From contig JAJYUB010000017.1 in the NCBI GenBank assembly GCA_021792795.1, positions 1-64,000 of the forward strand: 64,000 bases of DNA, in the 5' to 3' direction. The DNA comes from Acidobacteriota bacterium (GTDB lineage Bacteria; Acidobacteriota; Terriglobia; Terriglobales; Acidobacteriaceae). The translations under genes were made by a program, and so were the position numbers. The notes beneath the pieces are model-generated. The model saw only the letters and a list, made by a program, of their open reading frames with translations. It searched no databases and was not told the DNA's origin. How positions within the stretch are numbered: the stretch's first letter is position 1; each line of letters starts with the position of its first letter. This document shows positions 1 to 8,714 of this stretch, piece by piece.

Positions 1-530
1 TGGAAACCCAGACCCGAAGGGCGTTCGCCGTGGCGAACGAAGCAGAACATCGAAGCGCCGCCGGGCGCGGGAACAGCACCGAGCGAGTGACCGAGGGAGA
101 GCAGGGAAAAAACTGGAGGAATGGCGCTCGTACCGAAACTGTCCGCAAACTGGGGCGATTGCTCAGGACGCACTTCAGGAAACCGCCAACGATCAAATCT
201 TCTGTCTCGCCGCCGTCCAAGCTACAAGCAACCAGCGCGTGCAATGCACGCACACGAAACCGCATCCCGCTTGCAGCCTGCCCAAAGATAGGACCAGACA
301 CGGGCGACCGAGGCGATGGAACGTAGCAGATACCATCCGTTGTCGGCATGGCAAGCAACTCCGCTACGAGCCGCATGGGAAAGTTCGTTACCGCTGGCAT
401 GGCGGGGCCTCGTTCCGATGCATCACGATCTGGTGGATCGCCACGATGAGGTTGCAGACCGCCGGATACCATGCAACCATCCCAGTCTGTCGCCACGGCG
501 ACCCCGAACATACAAAGAGGTATCGCATGG
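1..530. other. No supported gene
   Basis: This stretch lies downstream of the last visible trb gene. It has only overlapping short reading frames on the plus strand, rich in Arg and Thr, with no family I recognise and no agreement between frames. It may be a degenerate or intergenic part of the element. One plus-strand frame at 121-291 has a plausible GGAG-like site but encodes only 56 residues without recognisable features. Confidence 0.4.
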
Positions 531-1208
531 TCATCTCCCGAATGCCTGGTCTTCGCGGCAGTAAGTGATAACGAGGCCGAGAGGATTGGTGAGCAGCATC
601 TGGTTCGGTACTTCATCGCGGAAGCCGTAGACCACATTTGCTGTCCAACGTTCGCGGCGTTGTTCCTCGATATCGCCGGGCGTGCGGAAGATTTTGTCGA
701 ACTCGATCTCGGCGCGATAGGGTGGCTGCCGCAGGTCTTCTAAGACAACCGAGTGAATTTCAATATCGACGTTCGGCTGCGACGGGTCGAGCAGAAACGA
801 TTCGAGCGTCTTGGCCTTCTGGTAGCGCTGGATCGTGGCACTCTGGAGCTGGTTCGAGAAGAAACTCAACGACTCGGCAAAATCGCGCTGCACTGTCGCG
901 TGGTTGCGCCCGTAGTACAACTCGGCCCATTGCGCGAGATAATACTTGCTGACTCGATCAATGGGAATCTTGGCGAAGTCGTCATACTGCATCACCTGGC
1001 CACGCCCGGTATCGGAGACCGAGATGACGAGCGGCTTCAATCGAAGCGCAGCGGTCTGGGTACGATAGAAGAGCGCAATCAGAGCGAGCGCGACGACGGA
1101 AAGCACCAGCAGGGCCACCTTGAGGTAGGTGTTGGTCACCACCGGCTCGGCATAGAGTTCGAGATACTTCTGCCCCGCATCTGTGATTGGATAATTGTTT
1201 TTTGTCAT
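531..1208 (-). CDS. trbF: TrbF/VirB8-type inner-membrane T4SS protein
   Basis: This is a 225-residue bitopic protein of the conjugative type IV secretion apparatus. VirB8/TrbF proteins sit in the inner membrane and help assemble the channel. A short cytoplasmic N-terminus is followed by one membrane segment at about residues 30-48, then a periplasmic domain with conserved-looking features (YYLAQWAELYYGR, RWTANVVYGF). The length fits the family. The start is the ATG at 1208, 5 bases after the trbL stop; the frame remains open upstream but that part overlaps trbL. It is the last gene of the operon within the window. Subfamily (TrbF versus VirB8) is uncertain. Confidence 0.8.
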   Translation of the reverse strand: MTKNNYPITDAGQKYLELYAEPVVTNTYLKVALLVLSVVALALIALFYRTQTAALRLKPLVISVSDTGRGQVMQYDDFAKIPIDRVSKYYLAQWAELYYGRNHATVQRDFAESLSFFSNQLQSATIQRYQKAKTLESFLLDPSQPNVDIEIHSVVLEDLRQPPYRAEIEFDKIFRTPGDIEEQRRERWTANVVYGFRDEVPNQMLLTNPLGLVITYCREDQAFGR

Positions 1209-1213
1209 GTTCG

Positions 1214-2035
1214 TTACCCCAGTGGGTTGACCCACGTTCCGGTGCGTCCGCTCAGGATGGCCCCGGTCAGCTCCGGGATTTTGAAGAGGCCGAAGATGCA
1301 GACGAACAAGGTCACGATCAGCGCGGGCAGAATGGTGAATGCGTTCGAGATGGAGATCGGACCAATGACGCCGAGCAGTGCCAGCAGGACCTTTGCAAAG
1401 ATGAAGATGAAGGCGCTGGCGATGACCTGATAGAAACTGAATCCGAGAAATGCCTTGAACCATCCCCAGAAAAGGAAATCCAACTTCGGCACGATGAAGA
1501 ACGGAATGAAGATCGGCCCAATCAGCACGCACACGGCGCTGGCGACGAGTCCATAGGCAATTACTGCAAAAGCCACGGCCTGCATCGCGGCTAACGCAAT
1601 CGCGATCACGAGAAACGTCAGTGTCTCGTGAAAGTCGAACTCGCCGGGAGGCTGGCCCAATTGTTCCTCGGCATGGGTGACCGCGTCGGCAATGACCTGC
1701 GTCTGATTGCTTTCTATCTGAGCAGACAACTGCAAGGCTTGTTGGGTGATCAACTCGCTGAAGCTATACCCCATGCCGGGAATGGGCGAGGAGTAGTACG
1801 TCAGCATGCCCAGGCCGAAGGAGATTACCAGGAGCAGGTTGGCGAACTGGCCGAAGTGAAAGCTGCCATAAAATCCCTGCGCGGTCGCAAGCGCGTTCTG
1901 GATGCCGAACCAGGCGATCATGATGACGGCGAGGCCGCGAAACATGTCGAGGCCCATCGTCTGGATCGCGGGGCTGTTGGTCGCGAGCAACTGGTTGATG
2001 GCTTGGCCGAGAAAGGTAAAAGGGTTCGGGTCCAT
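1214..2035 (-). CDS. trbL: TrbL/VirB6-type polytopic membrane protein
   Basis: This 273-residue hydrophobic protein corresponds to the multi-spanning inner-membrane component of the conjugation channel. It shows about six membrane segments: one near residues 32-50, one near 65-80, and a cluster of four from about residue 140 to 265. A polar loop with HAEEQLGQPPGEF lies between the two groups. The start at 2035 is chosen because AAGGA stands 7 bases upstream; an ATG nine codons earlier overlaps trbJ. It is shorter than classical RP4 TrbL but of usual size for VirB6-like proteins. Identification rests on topology and on its place between trbJ and trbF. Confidence 0.75.
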   Translation of the reverse strand: MDPNPFTFLGQAINQLLATNSPAIQTMGLDMFRGLAVIMIAWFGIQNALATAQGFYGSFHFGQFANLLLVISFGLGMLTYYSSPIPGMGYSFSELITQQALQLSAQIESNQTQVIADAVTHAEEQLGQPPGEFDFHETLTFLVIAIALAAMQAVAFAVIAYGLVASAVCVLIGPIFIPFFIVPKLDFLFWGWFKAFLGFSFYQVIASAFIFIFAKVLLALLGVIGPISISNAFTILPALIVTLFVCIFGLFKIPELTGAILSGRTGTWVNPLG

Positions 2036-2051
2036 AATCTGTCCTTTTGGC

Positions 2052-2882
2052 TCAGTGTCCATTCGGGCTGAGCGAGATCGCGTGTATCGAATCGCTGACC
2101 CCGCCGGTGATCTGTTGCATGGTGTTGGGGAAGTTCTGCTGAAAGTAGATGGCTTCGTTGATGGCCCGGTTCTGGGAATCGATCTGCTGCTTCTGCGCAA
2201 CGAGTTGTTGCTGCACAGAGGCGGCGAGAATCTGGTTGGTGTCCTGCTGCGAGTGGATTTGGAGCAGGGTTGCCGTATTGATCTTGCCCAGCACGGCCAT
2301 CTCGCTCTGTTGGGTTGGGTCGGTCGAATAGGTGTCGGCATCGAGGTTCGCCAATTTCTGCGCCAGCGCCTCCGAGTTCGACCGGATGGCGCCGAGCGTC
2401 GCAAGCGTGCTGGTGGTTGTCCCTTGCGCCAGTTCCGACGTCGCGTATTGGTTCTGGATGGTGGCCTGTGTCTGCGCATCCTGTGCGGCAAGGCCGCCGC
2501 CGGGATAACTTTGAACCTGCACAACAGCATCCCGGTAGCCTTGCGCTGCCTGGGCAGGCGAGCCGATATCAAGCGCATTCACCCAGGCAGAGGTATTGCC
2601 GTAGGTGTTGGGCGCGGAGAGGTTCGTCCACAGCGCGAAGTCCGTGGCATAGCGAGCGGCCAGGTCCTGCGGCATCTGGGACATTTGATAGGCGAGATTG
2701 TAGGCGGAGATGATCTGGTCGCGGGTCTGAACAGCGGTGGTGTACATCTGCTCCAGTTGGCCGAACTCCTCGACGGCCTCCCCGAAATTCGAGGCATCGA
2801 AGACGGCAAACTGCGCATGCGCCGCAGGCGCGAGCAGGGCGAGAAGCGAGAAAATAAGACAAAACATTCTGGCGGGCTTCAT
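2052..2882 (-). CDS. trbJ: TrbJ/VirB5-type secreted T4SS protein
   Basis: A cleavable Sec signal occupies residues 1 to about 24 (ending AAHAQ), followed by a helical Gln-rich domain with repeated QxxQ patterns (KQQIDSQNRAINEAIYFQQ) typical of VirB5/TrbJ. Family members are minor pilus components or pilus assembly factors acting in the periplasm. The ATG at 2882 is preferred; an upstream TTG at 2903 would add seven residues. The gene lies between the small lipoprotein and trbL, and stops 16 bases before trbL. Confidence 0.8.
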   Translation of the reverse strand: MKPARMFCLIFSLLALLAPAAHAQFAVFDASNFGEAVEEFGQLEQMYTTAVQTRDQIISAYNLAYQMSQMPQDLAARYATDFALWTNLSAPNTYGNTSAWVNALDIGSPAQAAQGYRDAVVQVQSYPGGGLAAQDAQTQATIQNQYATSELAQGTTTSTLATLGAIRSNSEALAQKLANLDADTYSTDPTQQSEMAVLGKINTATLLQIHSQQDTNQILAASVQQQLVAQKQQIDSQNRAINEAIYFQQNFPNTMQQITGGVSDSIHAISLSPNGH

Positions 2883-2906
2883 GAAAATATTCCATTTCTG
2901 CAATCC

Positions 2907-3104
2907 CTAATGCGAATGCGGTTGGTGCTTTCTGGCTGGGACAGCGCGGGCAAGTTGCCGGTGTCGGCACCGGCAGCAGCCCAACGCGCATTGGTTGGAA
3001 CCGACGCGGGCGTAATGCAGCGGCGATGGCTTGGGAGGCTGCGTGCTCGTGTCGCAACCGGCCAGGAAAAAACATGCAGAGAGAAGGAGGATGAAGATGC
3101 GCAT
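2907..3104 (-). CDS. Small lipoprotein in the T4SS operon
   Basis: A 65-residue protein begins with a short positive N-terminus, a hydrophobic stretch and a lipobox LAGC with the acylated cysteine at about residue 17. The remainder is Pro, Arg and His-rich and has no recognised domain. Its ATG overlaps the trbI stop by one base (TGATG), so it is translationally coupled. By position it could be the VirB7/TrbH/TrbK-like lipoprotein that stabilises VirB9/10 or gives entry exclusion; the sequence does not decide between these. The C-terminal half overlaps no other supported gene, but its low complexity means its real extent is less certain. Confidence 0.65.
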   Translation of the reverse strand: MRIFILLLSACFFLAGCDTSTQPPKPSPLHYARVGSNQCALGCCRCRHRQLARAVPARKHQPHSH

Positions 3105-4390
3105 CAGAAATCTCCCGGCATGGTGTGGTTTTCATACGCCGGCAGCAGCATGTCCTGCGTGAGATAAACCTTGATGCGATGGCCTTCGCGGATGGTGATC
3201 GTCGGCAGGATGTTGATGAAGCGGTCGAGAACATTCGCGCCCGACTGCGACAGGCTGGAGGCCACGCCCTGCTCATACATCGCCGGGCCACTGATGTTAT
3301 AGCCGCTGCCGTAAGTAGTGGCCTCCGCCGCGCCTGAGATGATGCCGAGGGCAATCGAGGCCCCGAATATCTGCACGTAATGGTTATTGACTTGATCAGA
3401 GAGGCCGGTGGCCCCGGCCTGATCGAGACCGTGGAACTGGTCGAGATCGACCGAATAACCATCGGGCATGAGCATGCGATGGAAGCGGACGGCCAGCCGC
3501 CGCTGACCGAAACCCGAGATCTTCTGGACATCGCCCAACAGAAAAGTGCCAGCAGGGATCAGGACATGCTGCCGGTTCTGGCTGTACACGGGGTTGGTCA
3601 CCATGACCTTCACCGGCCCGGAGAAATCGCCGACCAGGCGGTTGACCAGCGTGGTATCGAGGATGGTGCCCTCGAACAACACATAGGGCTGGCCGTGGGC
3701 GGAATTAAGATTCACTTCCGGCGGACGCTTGACAGTCGCGGCAGAAGTGCCAGAGGTATTTGTATTGCGTGACACGCCGAATGGCAGGGCCGTGCCGGAG
3801 GTGTCTATCCTCGGTTGCGGCAATGTCTGCGCGGAAGCGCTCTCACTGCCAATGCTGGTTTCTGGATTCTGCTCCCACGGACTCCGCGCCATGTTGTCAT
3901 GCGATGGAGCGGCATTCGGTGTCACCAGGTTCGAGGCGAAGCGCGACTTGAAAGCCAACGCCTTCTCCGCATCCGCGATGGGGTCACGGGGTGGCTGGGT
4001 ATCGAGCGGCCTTTGTGGATATGTACCCGTGACTGTTCCATTCTGTCCTCCCGGTGAGAGATTCGCATTGGCTACTGTCCGTCTCTGGGCTTCCACCTGC
4101 CTTTGCTCCGCCGTCAGGTCTTCCTGGAAGCGCTCGATATTGCGTTGGCTGGCCTCTGTCGTCGGAGCAGTGGACGCCGGCGCGAGCACCTTCGCTGCTG
4201 ATTTGGCATGGTTCTTCGAGAACAGCACAGCCAGCAGGATCACCACCGACAGTCCGGCGATCAGATAGCTCTGACTCTGTTTCGCCACTACGCCGCGTGG
4301 CTGCGTGCGCTGGTCGCGGAACTGCGCGTTCGCTGACACTGTCTGTGCCGCTATTTCTGGGGACTGTTTTTCCTCTGCCATCGACCTCAC
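3104..4390 (-). CDS. trbI: TrbI/VirB10-type channel protein
   Basis: This 428-residue protein has a cytoplasmic N-terminus, one membrane segment at about residues 41-58, a Pro/Gln-rich periplasmic spacer with a helical portion, and a C-terminal TrbI/VirB10 beta domain from about residue 225. The C-terminal domain contains PYVLFEGTILDT, LIPAGTFLLGDV and INILPTITIREGHRIKVYLT motifs. It bridges inner and outer membranes in the secretion channel. The start may be GTG at 4390, with AAGGAAA about six bases upstream, or ATG at 4381. It follows trbG with no gap. Confidence 0.9.
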   Translation of the reverse strand: MRSMAEEKQSPEIAAQTVSANAQFRDQRTQPRGVVAKQSQSYLIAGLSVVILLAVLFSKNHAKSAAKVLAPASTAPTTEASQRNIERFQEDLTAEQRQVEAQRRTVANANLSPGGQNGTVTGTYPQRPLDTQPPRDPIADAEKALAFKSRFASNLVTPNAAPSHDNMARSPWEQNPETSIGSESASAQTLPQPRIDTSGTALPFGVSRNTNTSGTSAATVKRPPEVNLNSAHGQPYVLFEGTILDTTLVNRLVGDFSGPVKVMVTNPVYSQNRQHVLIPAGTFLLGDVQKISGFGQRRLAVRFHRMLMPDGYSVDLDQFHGLDQAGATGLSDQVNNHYVQIFGASIALGIISGAAEATTYGSGYNISGPAMYEQGVASSLSQSGANVLDRFINILPTITIREGHRIKVYLTQDMLLPAYENHTMPGDF

Positions 4391-5143
4391 CTACTTTCCT
4401 TTGTGTGCAAATGCGAGTTTTTTCTTGCCGATCTGGAGATAGCCCTTGTCAACGACTTGCGCGATCACATAGGTGTTGTCCTTGAGTTGAAAACTGATGA
4501 GATCTGGTTTGCCATCTTTCAGTTCGTAGACCGCGAATTTCTCAGGGGCCGATGACTTGATGTAGGTGAAATGGTCATCGTGGTAGATGGCCTGGACGTT
4601 GAAGGGCCGTTTGTTCTTGTACTTGTAATCGAAGACCAGATGCTCGACGGGATAGTTGGCGCGGAACTGCTCGACAGACTGCTTCGCATTCAGTTCCGCG
4701 GCCTGCGCCTGAATACGAGCCGCAGCGACCTCAGACGCAGGCACGAATGTTTCCGGGCCGCGCACACTGGCGAGTGTCGAGGGGTCGGACGGTTCGATCA
4801 CGACCTTCAAATCTGGATCTGCCGTCTCGACATCGTCAAGCGTGAAGGAGTAGACGTTGCCTTTGTCGGTGATCAGGTTGAGGTTCGAGTGAATGCCTTC
4901 CTTTGCCGGATGGAGAAAGCAGTAATTCTGGACCGCATCCAGAATCCAGAAGTCCTTATCGCCGGTGGCGACTTCTAGAATCTTCTCCGATGGCGGCAGT
5001 GTAATCAGCGTGGTGTAATGCATCTTCGCGCGGATAGAGATGATGTCATTCGCGTGGTAATGCACGATGCGGGCGGTCTGCTGGGCGTGCGCGGCAATGG
5101 CCGCCAACGCCAGCAATCCTATCAGATAAGATTTTGTGTGCAT
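4391..5143 (-). CDS. trbG: TrbG/VirB9-type outer-membrane channel protein
   Basis: This 250-residue protein has a signal peptide (residues 1-21, ending AAHAQ). Its N-terminal VirB9 region has the characteristic YHTTLITLP-like stretch (seen as MHYTTLITLPPSEKI, followed by DFWILD and HPAK). A C-terminal beta domain contains FNVQAIYHDDHFTYI and YVIAQVVDKGYLQIGKKK. VirB9 proteins form the outer-membrane ring with VirB10 and VirB7. The start at 5143 is supported by AGGAG five bases upstream; an ATG at 5155 overlaps the trbE stop (ATGA), so translation is coupled either way. Confidence 0.9.
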   Translation of the reverse strand: MHTKSYLIGLLALAAIAAHAQQTARIVHYHANDIISIRAKMHYTTLITLPPSEKILEVATGDKDFWILDAVQNYCFLHPAKEGIHSNLNLITDKGNVYSFTLDDVETADPDLKVVIEPSDPSTLASVRGPETFVPASEVAAARIQAQAAELNAKQSVEQFRANYPVEHLVFDYKYKNKRPFNVQAIYHDDHFTYIKSSAPEKFAVYELKDGKPDLISFQLKDNTYVIAQVVDKGYLQIGKKKLAFAHKGK

Positions 5144-5151
5144 GGTGCTCC

Positions 5152-7617
5152 TCATTGGGTTGCAGTTGGATTGGGATAGTCGTGGGCCAGATGCAGCAGT
5201 CCCTGCTCCGGCCCGTAGCGGGCGAAATACTCCTGCTTGCGCAGGTTGTCGCGGGAGTTGTTGGTGGCGATCCAGTACGTCAGGGCATCGACTTCAAGCA
5301 CCAGTTTCTTCGTGTGACCTGACTGCTTCAGTAAGAGGTCGCGCTTAGGTACGAGAGATTCGAGCAACTCTAACTCTGTATCGTTCAACTGGAAGATGTC
5401 TGCGTAGAGTTTGCGATCCATGTTCGGATTGGCAAGAAAAATCTTCGTCGGGCAGGACTCGTGGACGATGTGCAACATCTCGGACGCGGCCATCTCGACC
5501 ACGGACTGCGTGGCCAGAATCATCGCAGCATTTTTCTTGCGCCACGTTTTTTCGGCGCGGACAATCCACTCGCGGATGGTGGTGTTTTTCAGGAATATCC
5601 ACGCTTCATCGATCACGAAGCACTTGAAAGTCGCCGTGTTCTCGGGCTTCTCAATCTCAGAGGACGCCTGGTGCAGCACGTAAAATAACAGGGGCTCCAG
5701 CACATCCGGCGCATCGCTCCAGCCATCGAAGTTGAAGGTCTGGAAGCGCGAGAAGGTCAGCGTGTCCGCGACGTTGTCGAACAGATGGCCGAACTGTCCG
5801 GCTTGCGTCCATCGATGCAGCCGTTCGCCCAGAGGCCCCAGGATCGAAGCAAAGTTGGTCAGCGTCCGAATCTCGAGCGGCAACTGGTATACGCGCTCGA
5901 CAGCGGCATAGAGCGCCTTTTCCTCCTCCGGCGTCAGCGCATACTTGCCCTGAGCCTCGATCAAGACCTTGGTGAACAAGTAGAGAAAATTCAGGTTTTC
6001 GTGCGTAGGTTCCAACGAAAACGGGTTGATCTCGAAGCCGGGGTTCTTCAGACCGACGTTCAGGTATGTGCCGCCATAAACTCGGGTCAGTGTCTCGTAG
6101 CTTCCACCAAGGTCGAAGATGAAGGTCAACGGACTGTATTTCTGGAGCGACTCCAGTAAAAAATTCAGCAGGAAACTTTTACCGGAACCCGTTGCGCCAA
6201 GCAGCAGCGTGTGCGCAACATCGCCCGCATGCAGATTGAAATAGTATGGCGTCGCATGCGCCGTTTCAAGAACGGCGAGATGTTCGCGTTCGAGATGCGC
6301 ATTCCACTTGGAACCGGAGTCTATACTGAACAAAAATGACAGATCGGCGTAGTTCGAGTTCAATGCCCACTGTTTGCGCAGGTTGAAGTGTTTGTTGCCA
6401 GGAACCCTGGCGAAGAATGCGTTCAGCAGGTTGTATCGTTCTTCGTACAACAGTCCGTCGTGCTGGGTGAGGAGCTTCTGAAATTCCGCACCGGCATGTT
6501 CAACCTTGGCGTGGTCTTCGTCGTAAATCACCACCGTCAACGTGAATTCGCCGAAGGACTTTCCTTCCATGCCGAGCGCAGTCAACGCTTCGCCCAACTC
6601 GGCGACAGCGGCCTCTTTCGAGTCATCGACCAACTCCTCACGTGGGCCTGCGTGCTTCTGGTCCTGCAGGTTGGAAAGAAAGCTGGTCTTTGAGTTGTGG
6701 TGGTGACGGCGGCGCTTGTTGATTTCCTTGCGTGCCCGCGCGTTATCGACTGGATGCCATTCGGTCACGACATGGAAGTTGGCCGGGACATCCAGCAGGC
6801 CATGCAACAGCAGGGGCCGCGTCTCGCTCGGCAGTTCTTTCAGCGTGAGCACACGGACATAGTCGTCATCCAAACGCAGATGACCGCGATGAGCTTCCAG
6901 TTCTGAGTCGCACATCTGCCAGTCGAGGTAGCAAGCGCCGCGCAGTTTACTGTTTTCAATCTTTGAGGGGCGGAAGTTGACGAAGCGCCGGACAAGCCGG
7001 AAGGCTTTCTCCGCCCCTTGCAGCTCGATCTCCGTGAGATCGCTGAGCTGCCCACTCAAACTCTGGACCTTCTGTTGTAAACGCATCCGGTCACGTTCGA
7101 TCTGCTCATACAAGAACGTGCGTTCCTTATTAGCCGAGAAAAGCGCATGCAAGCCCCGCAGGGACGAGCGTGGCGATTTCGGCAACTGCGACAGCGCGTG
7201 CAGCAGTCCGGTCTTGGCATAACTGCCATCGACCATCACGATCCAGAAAATTTCTACCGAGTACAGTCGGTCTGCTTTCGCTCCGAGAAAATCAGCGCGT
7301 TGCTCCACCGCTGCCCGCACCAGCGGATTCGTGTATTCGGCATGCGGTATCTCCGGCCGGTTGTGACGGAAGAGAATCTGATACAGCCGGGTCTTTTCAT
7401 TGAGCGAGCGAAGCGCCGCTTCGAGGCGTTTCACCACGTAATCCTGACCCGCATGATTGAGGCCCTCTGCATCGATGCCGCCGATTTTCAGAGCACACCC
7501 GAGGTCGCCTGATTTCGTCAGGAAACAGTGCTCGTCCCAGAATCCGTACAGGTTCACCTGGGACATGAACGCCCCGGCTTCCTTCCAGTCCTTCGTGATG
7601 GTGTCAATCTTGAACAT
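5152..7617 (-). CDS. trbE: TrbE/VirB4-type conjugation ATPase
   Basis: This is the 821-residue motor ATPase of the mating-pair-formation apparatus. The N-terminal CagE/TrbE/VirB domain occupies roughly residues 1-420. It is followed by a P-loop (GATGSGKS, about residue 472), a Walker B region (CFVIDEAWIFL, about 667) and a downstream ATQS motif that fits the AAA-like VirB4/TraG family. Length is normal. The start at 7617 overlaps the 3' end of trbD by 14 bases and is preceded by AGAGG; the longer open frame reaching 7716 runs inside trbD. Confidence 0.95.
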   Translation of the reverse strand: MFKIDTITKDWKEAGAFMSQVNLYGFWDEHCFLTKSGDLGCALKIGGIDAEGLNHAGQDYVVKRLEAALRSLNEKTRLYQILFRHNRPEIPHAEYTNPLVRAAVEQRADFLGAKADRLYSVEIFWIVMVDGSYAKTGLLHALSQLPKSPRSSLRGLHALFSANKERTFLYEQIERDRMRLQQKVQSLSGQLSDLTEIELQGAEKAFRLVRRFVNFRPSKIENSKLRGACYLDWQMCDSELEAHRGHLRLDDDYVRVLTLKELPSETRPLLLHGLLDVPANFHVVTEWHPVDNARARKEINKRRRHHHNSKTSFLSNLQDQKHAGPREELVDDSKEAAVAELGEALTALGMEGKSFGEFTLTVVIYDEDHAKVEHAGAEFQKLLTQHDGLLYEERYNLLNAFFARVPGNKHFNLRKQWALNSNYADLSFLFSIDSGSKWNAHLEREHLAVLETAHATPYYFNLHAGDVAHTLLLGATGSGKSFLLNFLLESLQKYSPLTFIFDLGGSYETLTRVYGGTYLNVGLKNPGFEINPFSLEPTHENLNFLYLFTKVLIEAQGKYALTPEEEKALYAAVERVYQLPLEIRTLTNFASILGPLGERLHRWTQAGQFGHLFDNVADTLTFSRFQTFNFDGWSDAPDVLEPLLFYVLHQASSEIEKPENTATFKCFVIDEAWIFLKNTTIREWIVRAEKTWRKKNAAMILATQSVVEMAASEMLHIVHESCPTKIFLANPNMDRKLYADIFQLNDTELELLESLVPKRDLLLKQSGHTKKLVLEVDALTYWIATNNSRDNLRKQEYFARYGPEQGLLHLAHDYPNPTATQ

Positions 7618-7915
7618 TTCGCCTCTTGATCCTGATTTCTGATGGCTCCCATTGCATCGGGTCGTAGCGTCTGCGGAACTTGCCGGAGTTGAAAAGCACG
7701 CGCAGGATTTCGACATCGTGCTTCGTTGCTATGCGGGCGATGACGACGCCGACAATGAACAGCAGAATGCCTCCGAGCAACGAATGCAGCAGGGAGAAGA
7801 CGGCCCCGCCCGCAACCAGCGCGACGAAGAACAGCCGCCGCTCCGCGCCCAGAATGGTCAGCGGGCGGTTCATCGCTTTATGCACTTTGTTCTTCCGTGA
7901 ACCGCCTGCTGCCAT
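7604..7915 (-). CDS. trbD: TrbD/VirB3-type T4SS protein
   Basis: A 103-residue protein has the VirB3 layout: a short basic N-terminus, two close membrane segments at about residues 28-60 (RRLFFVALVAGGAVF then GGILLFIVGVVIA), and a basic soluble tail with RRRYDPMQWEP. VirB3 works with VirB4 at the inner membrane. The ATG at 7915 has a very strong site, GGAGGAGG four bases upstream. It lies between the pilin gene and trbE in the usual order. Confidence 0.88.
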   Translation of the reverse strand: MAAGGSRKNKVHKAMNRPLTILGAERRLFFVALVAGGAVFSLLHSLLGGILLFIVGVVIARIATKHDVEILRVLFNSGKFRRRYDPMQWEPSEIRIKRRNVQD

Positions 7916-7955
7916 CTGTCCTCCTCCTTTCCGCTCATCATGTTGTTCGTGGCCA

Positions 7956-8282
7956 CTACGCCGGAAACAGCCAGGCCATAAAGTTGACCGCGCCGATGGC
8001 CATGCCGATGCCGAAGACGATCCCGGCCAACATGCGCTTCGATTGGCCCTCGCCATAGGCGAACATCAGGCCACCAACCACAATGGCAACCAGAGATAAC
8101 CCTGTGGCGATCGGACCGGTGAACGCCTGCTCCAAAACGTTGACCGCGTTCTCCCACGGACTGCCGCCGCCCGCTTGCTGGGCAAATGCAGGCGTGGCAG
8201 CGACAAGCGCAGCCGACGCTACGAACATGGCTCTCTTTCGTGCGGAGAGGCTGGTCAGGAGTTTCTTGATACGAATGGACAC
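7956..8282 (-). CDS. trbC: TrbC/VirB2-type pilin
   Basis: A 108-residue pro-pilin has a long signal sequence with Ala-x-Ala-like cleavage (TPAFAQQ), then two hydrophobic helices (GLSLVAIVVGGLMFAYG and MLAGIVFGIGMAIGAVNFMAW) separated by a small basic loop (EGQSKR). This is the pattern of VirB2/TrbC pilins. The GTG at 8282 is preferred because AGGGAGA precedes it by seven bases; an ATG at 8303 lacks a good site. It is the first gene of the operon. A palindromic operator-like site lies 96-120 bases upstream. Confidence 0.88.
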   Translation of the reverse strand: MSIRIKKLLTSLSARKRAMFVASAALVAATPAFAQQAGGGSPWENAVNVLEQAFTGPIATGLSLVAIVVGGLMFAYGEGQSKRMLAGIVFGIGMAIGAVNFMAWLFPA

Positions 8283-8714
8283 GGTGGTTCTCCCTTCATT
8301 CACTCGATTTTTGCGGGGTCCAGTCAGGCAAACTCCGCGTCTGAGGTGAACGTAAGGCCGCCGGGCCAGGGGTGGGTCGGAAAAGTTTTCCGTGAGATTT
8401 CCGAAAAGGAAATCGGGGACCGGGGATTTTGTGATAGAGCGACAGGGATTTTCAGGTAGGAAGGTATCGAAGTCGTGCGGAGGTTACAGCCAACAGACCG
8501 CCATTGCAACGCTGATATTGGGAAGGTTCTTTTCGAGGTTGGCCCAGCGATGGCGCCGACTCCGGTATAGGCGACGATACGAAAGTTTACTTATGACAGA
8601 CAGCGATCCGTTCGACAATGCTTCAATTCGTGGAACGGCCTGTTGTCAACAACTGAGATCAAGCGTCCGTAATCCTCGGTCTTCGCGGGTAACACGATCA
8701 GATCCCATGACGGC
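8283..8714. other. Intergenic leader region of the trb operon
   Basis: No credible gene is present. The region separates the convergent end of the HEPN gene from the pilin gene start. It contains the CGGAAAAGTTTTCCG palindrome described separately and probably the trb promoter, though I cannot assign -35/-10 boxes with confidence. Confidence 0.5.
8378..8402 (-). promoter_or_regulatory. Operator-like palindrome, copy 1 (before trb operon)
   Basis: Read on the minus strand, the site is GGAAATCTCA followed by the perfect 7+1+7 palindrome CGGAAAACTTTTCCG. A second copy, differing at one base (the palindrome centre), lies at 11466-11490 before the excisionase gene. Both copies point towards the gene they precede. 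Inference: a binding site for one element-encoded regulator controlling transfer and excision together. Confidence 0.6.

Noticed and set aside
121-291. A 56-residue plus-strand frame with a weak ribosome site at the left edge
   Set aside because: Arg/Ser-rich, no homologue recognised, and overlapping frames are equally open; not enough support.
1902-3167. A 421-residue plus-strand open frame over the trb genes
   Set aside because: It is opposite trbL, trbJ and the lipoprotein, which fit the T4SS operon; it has no family resemblance.
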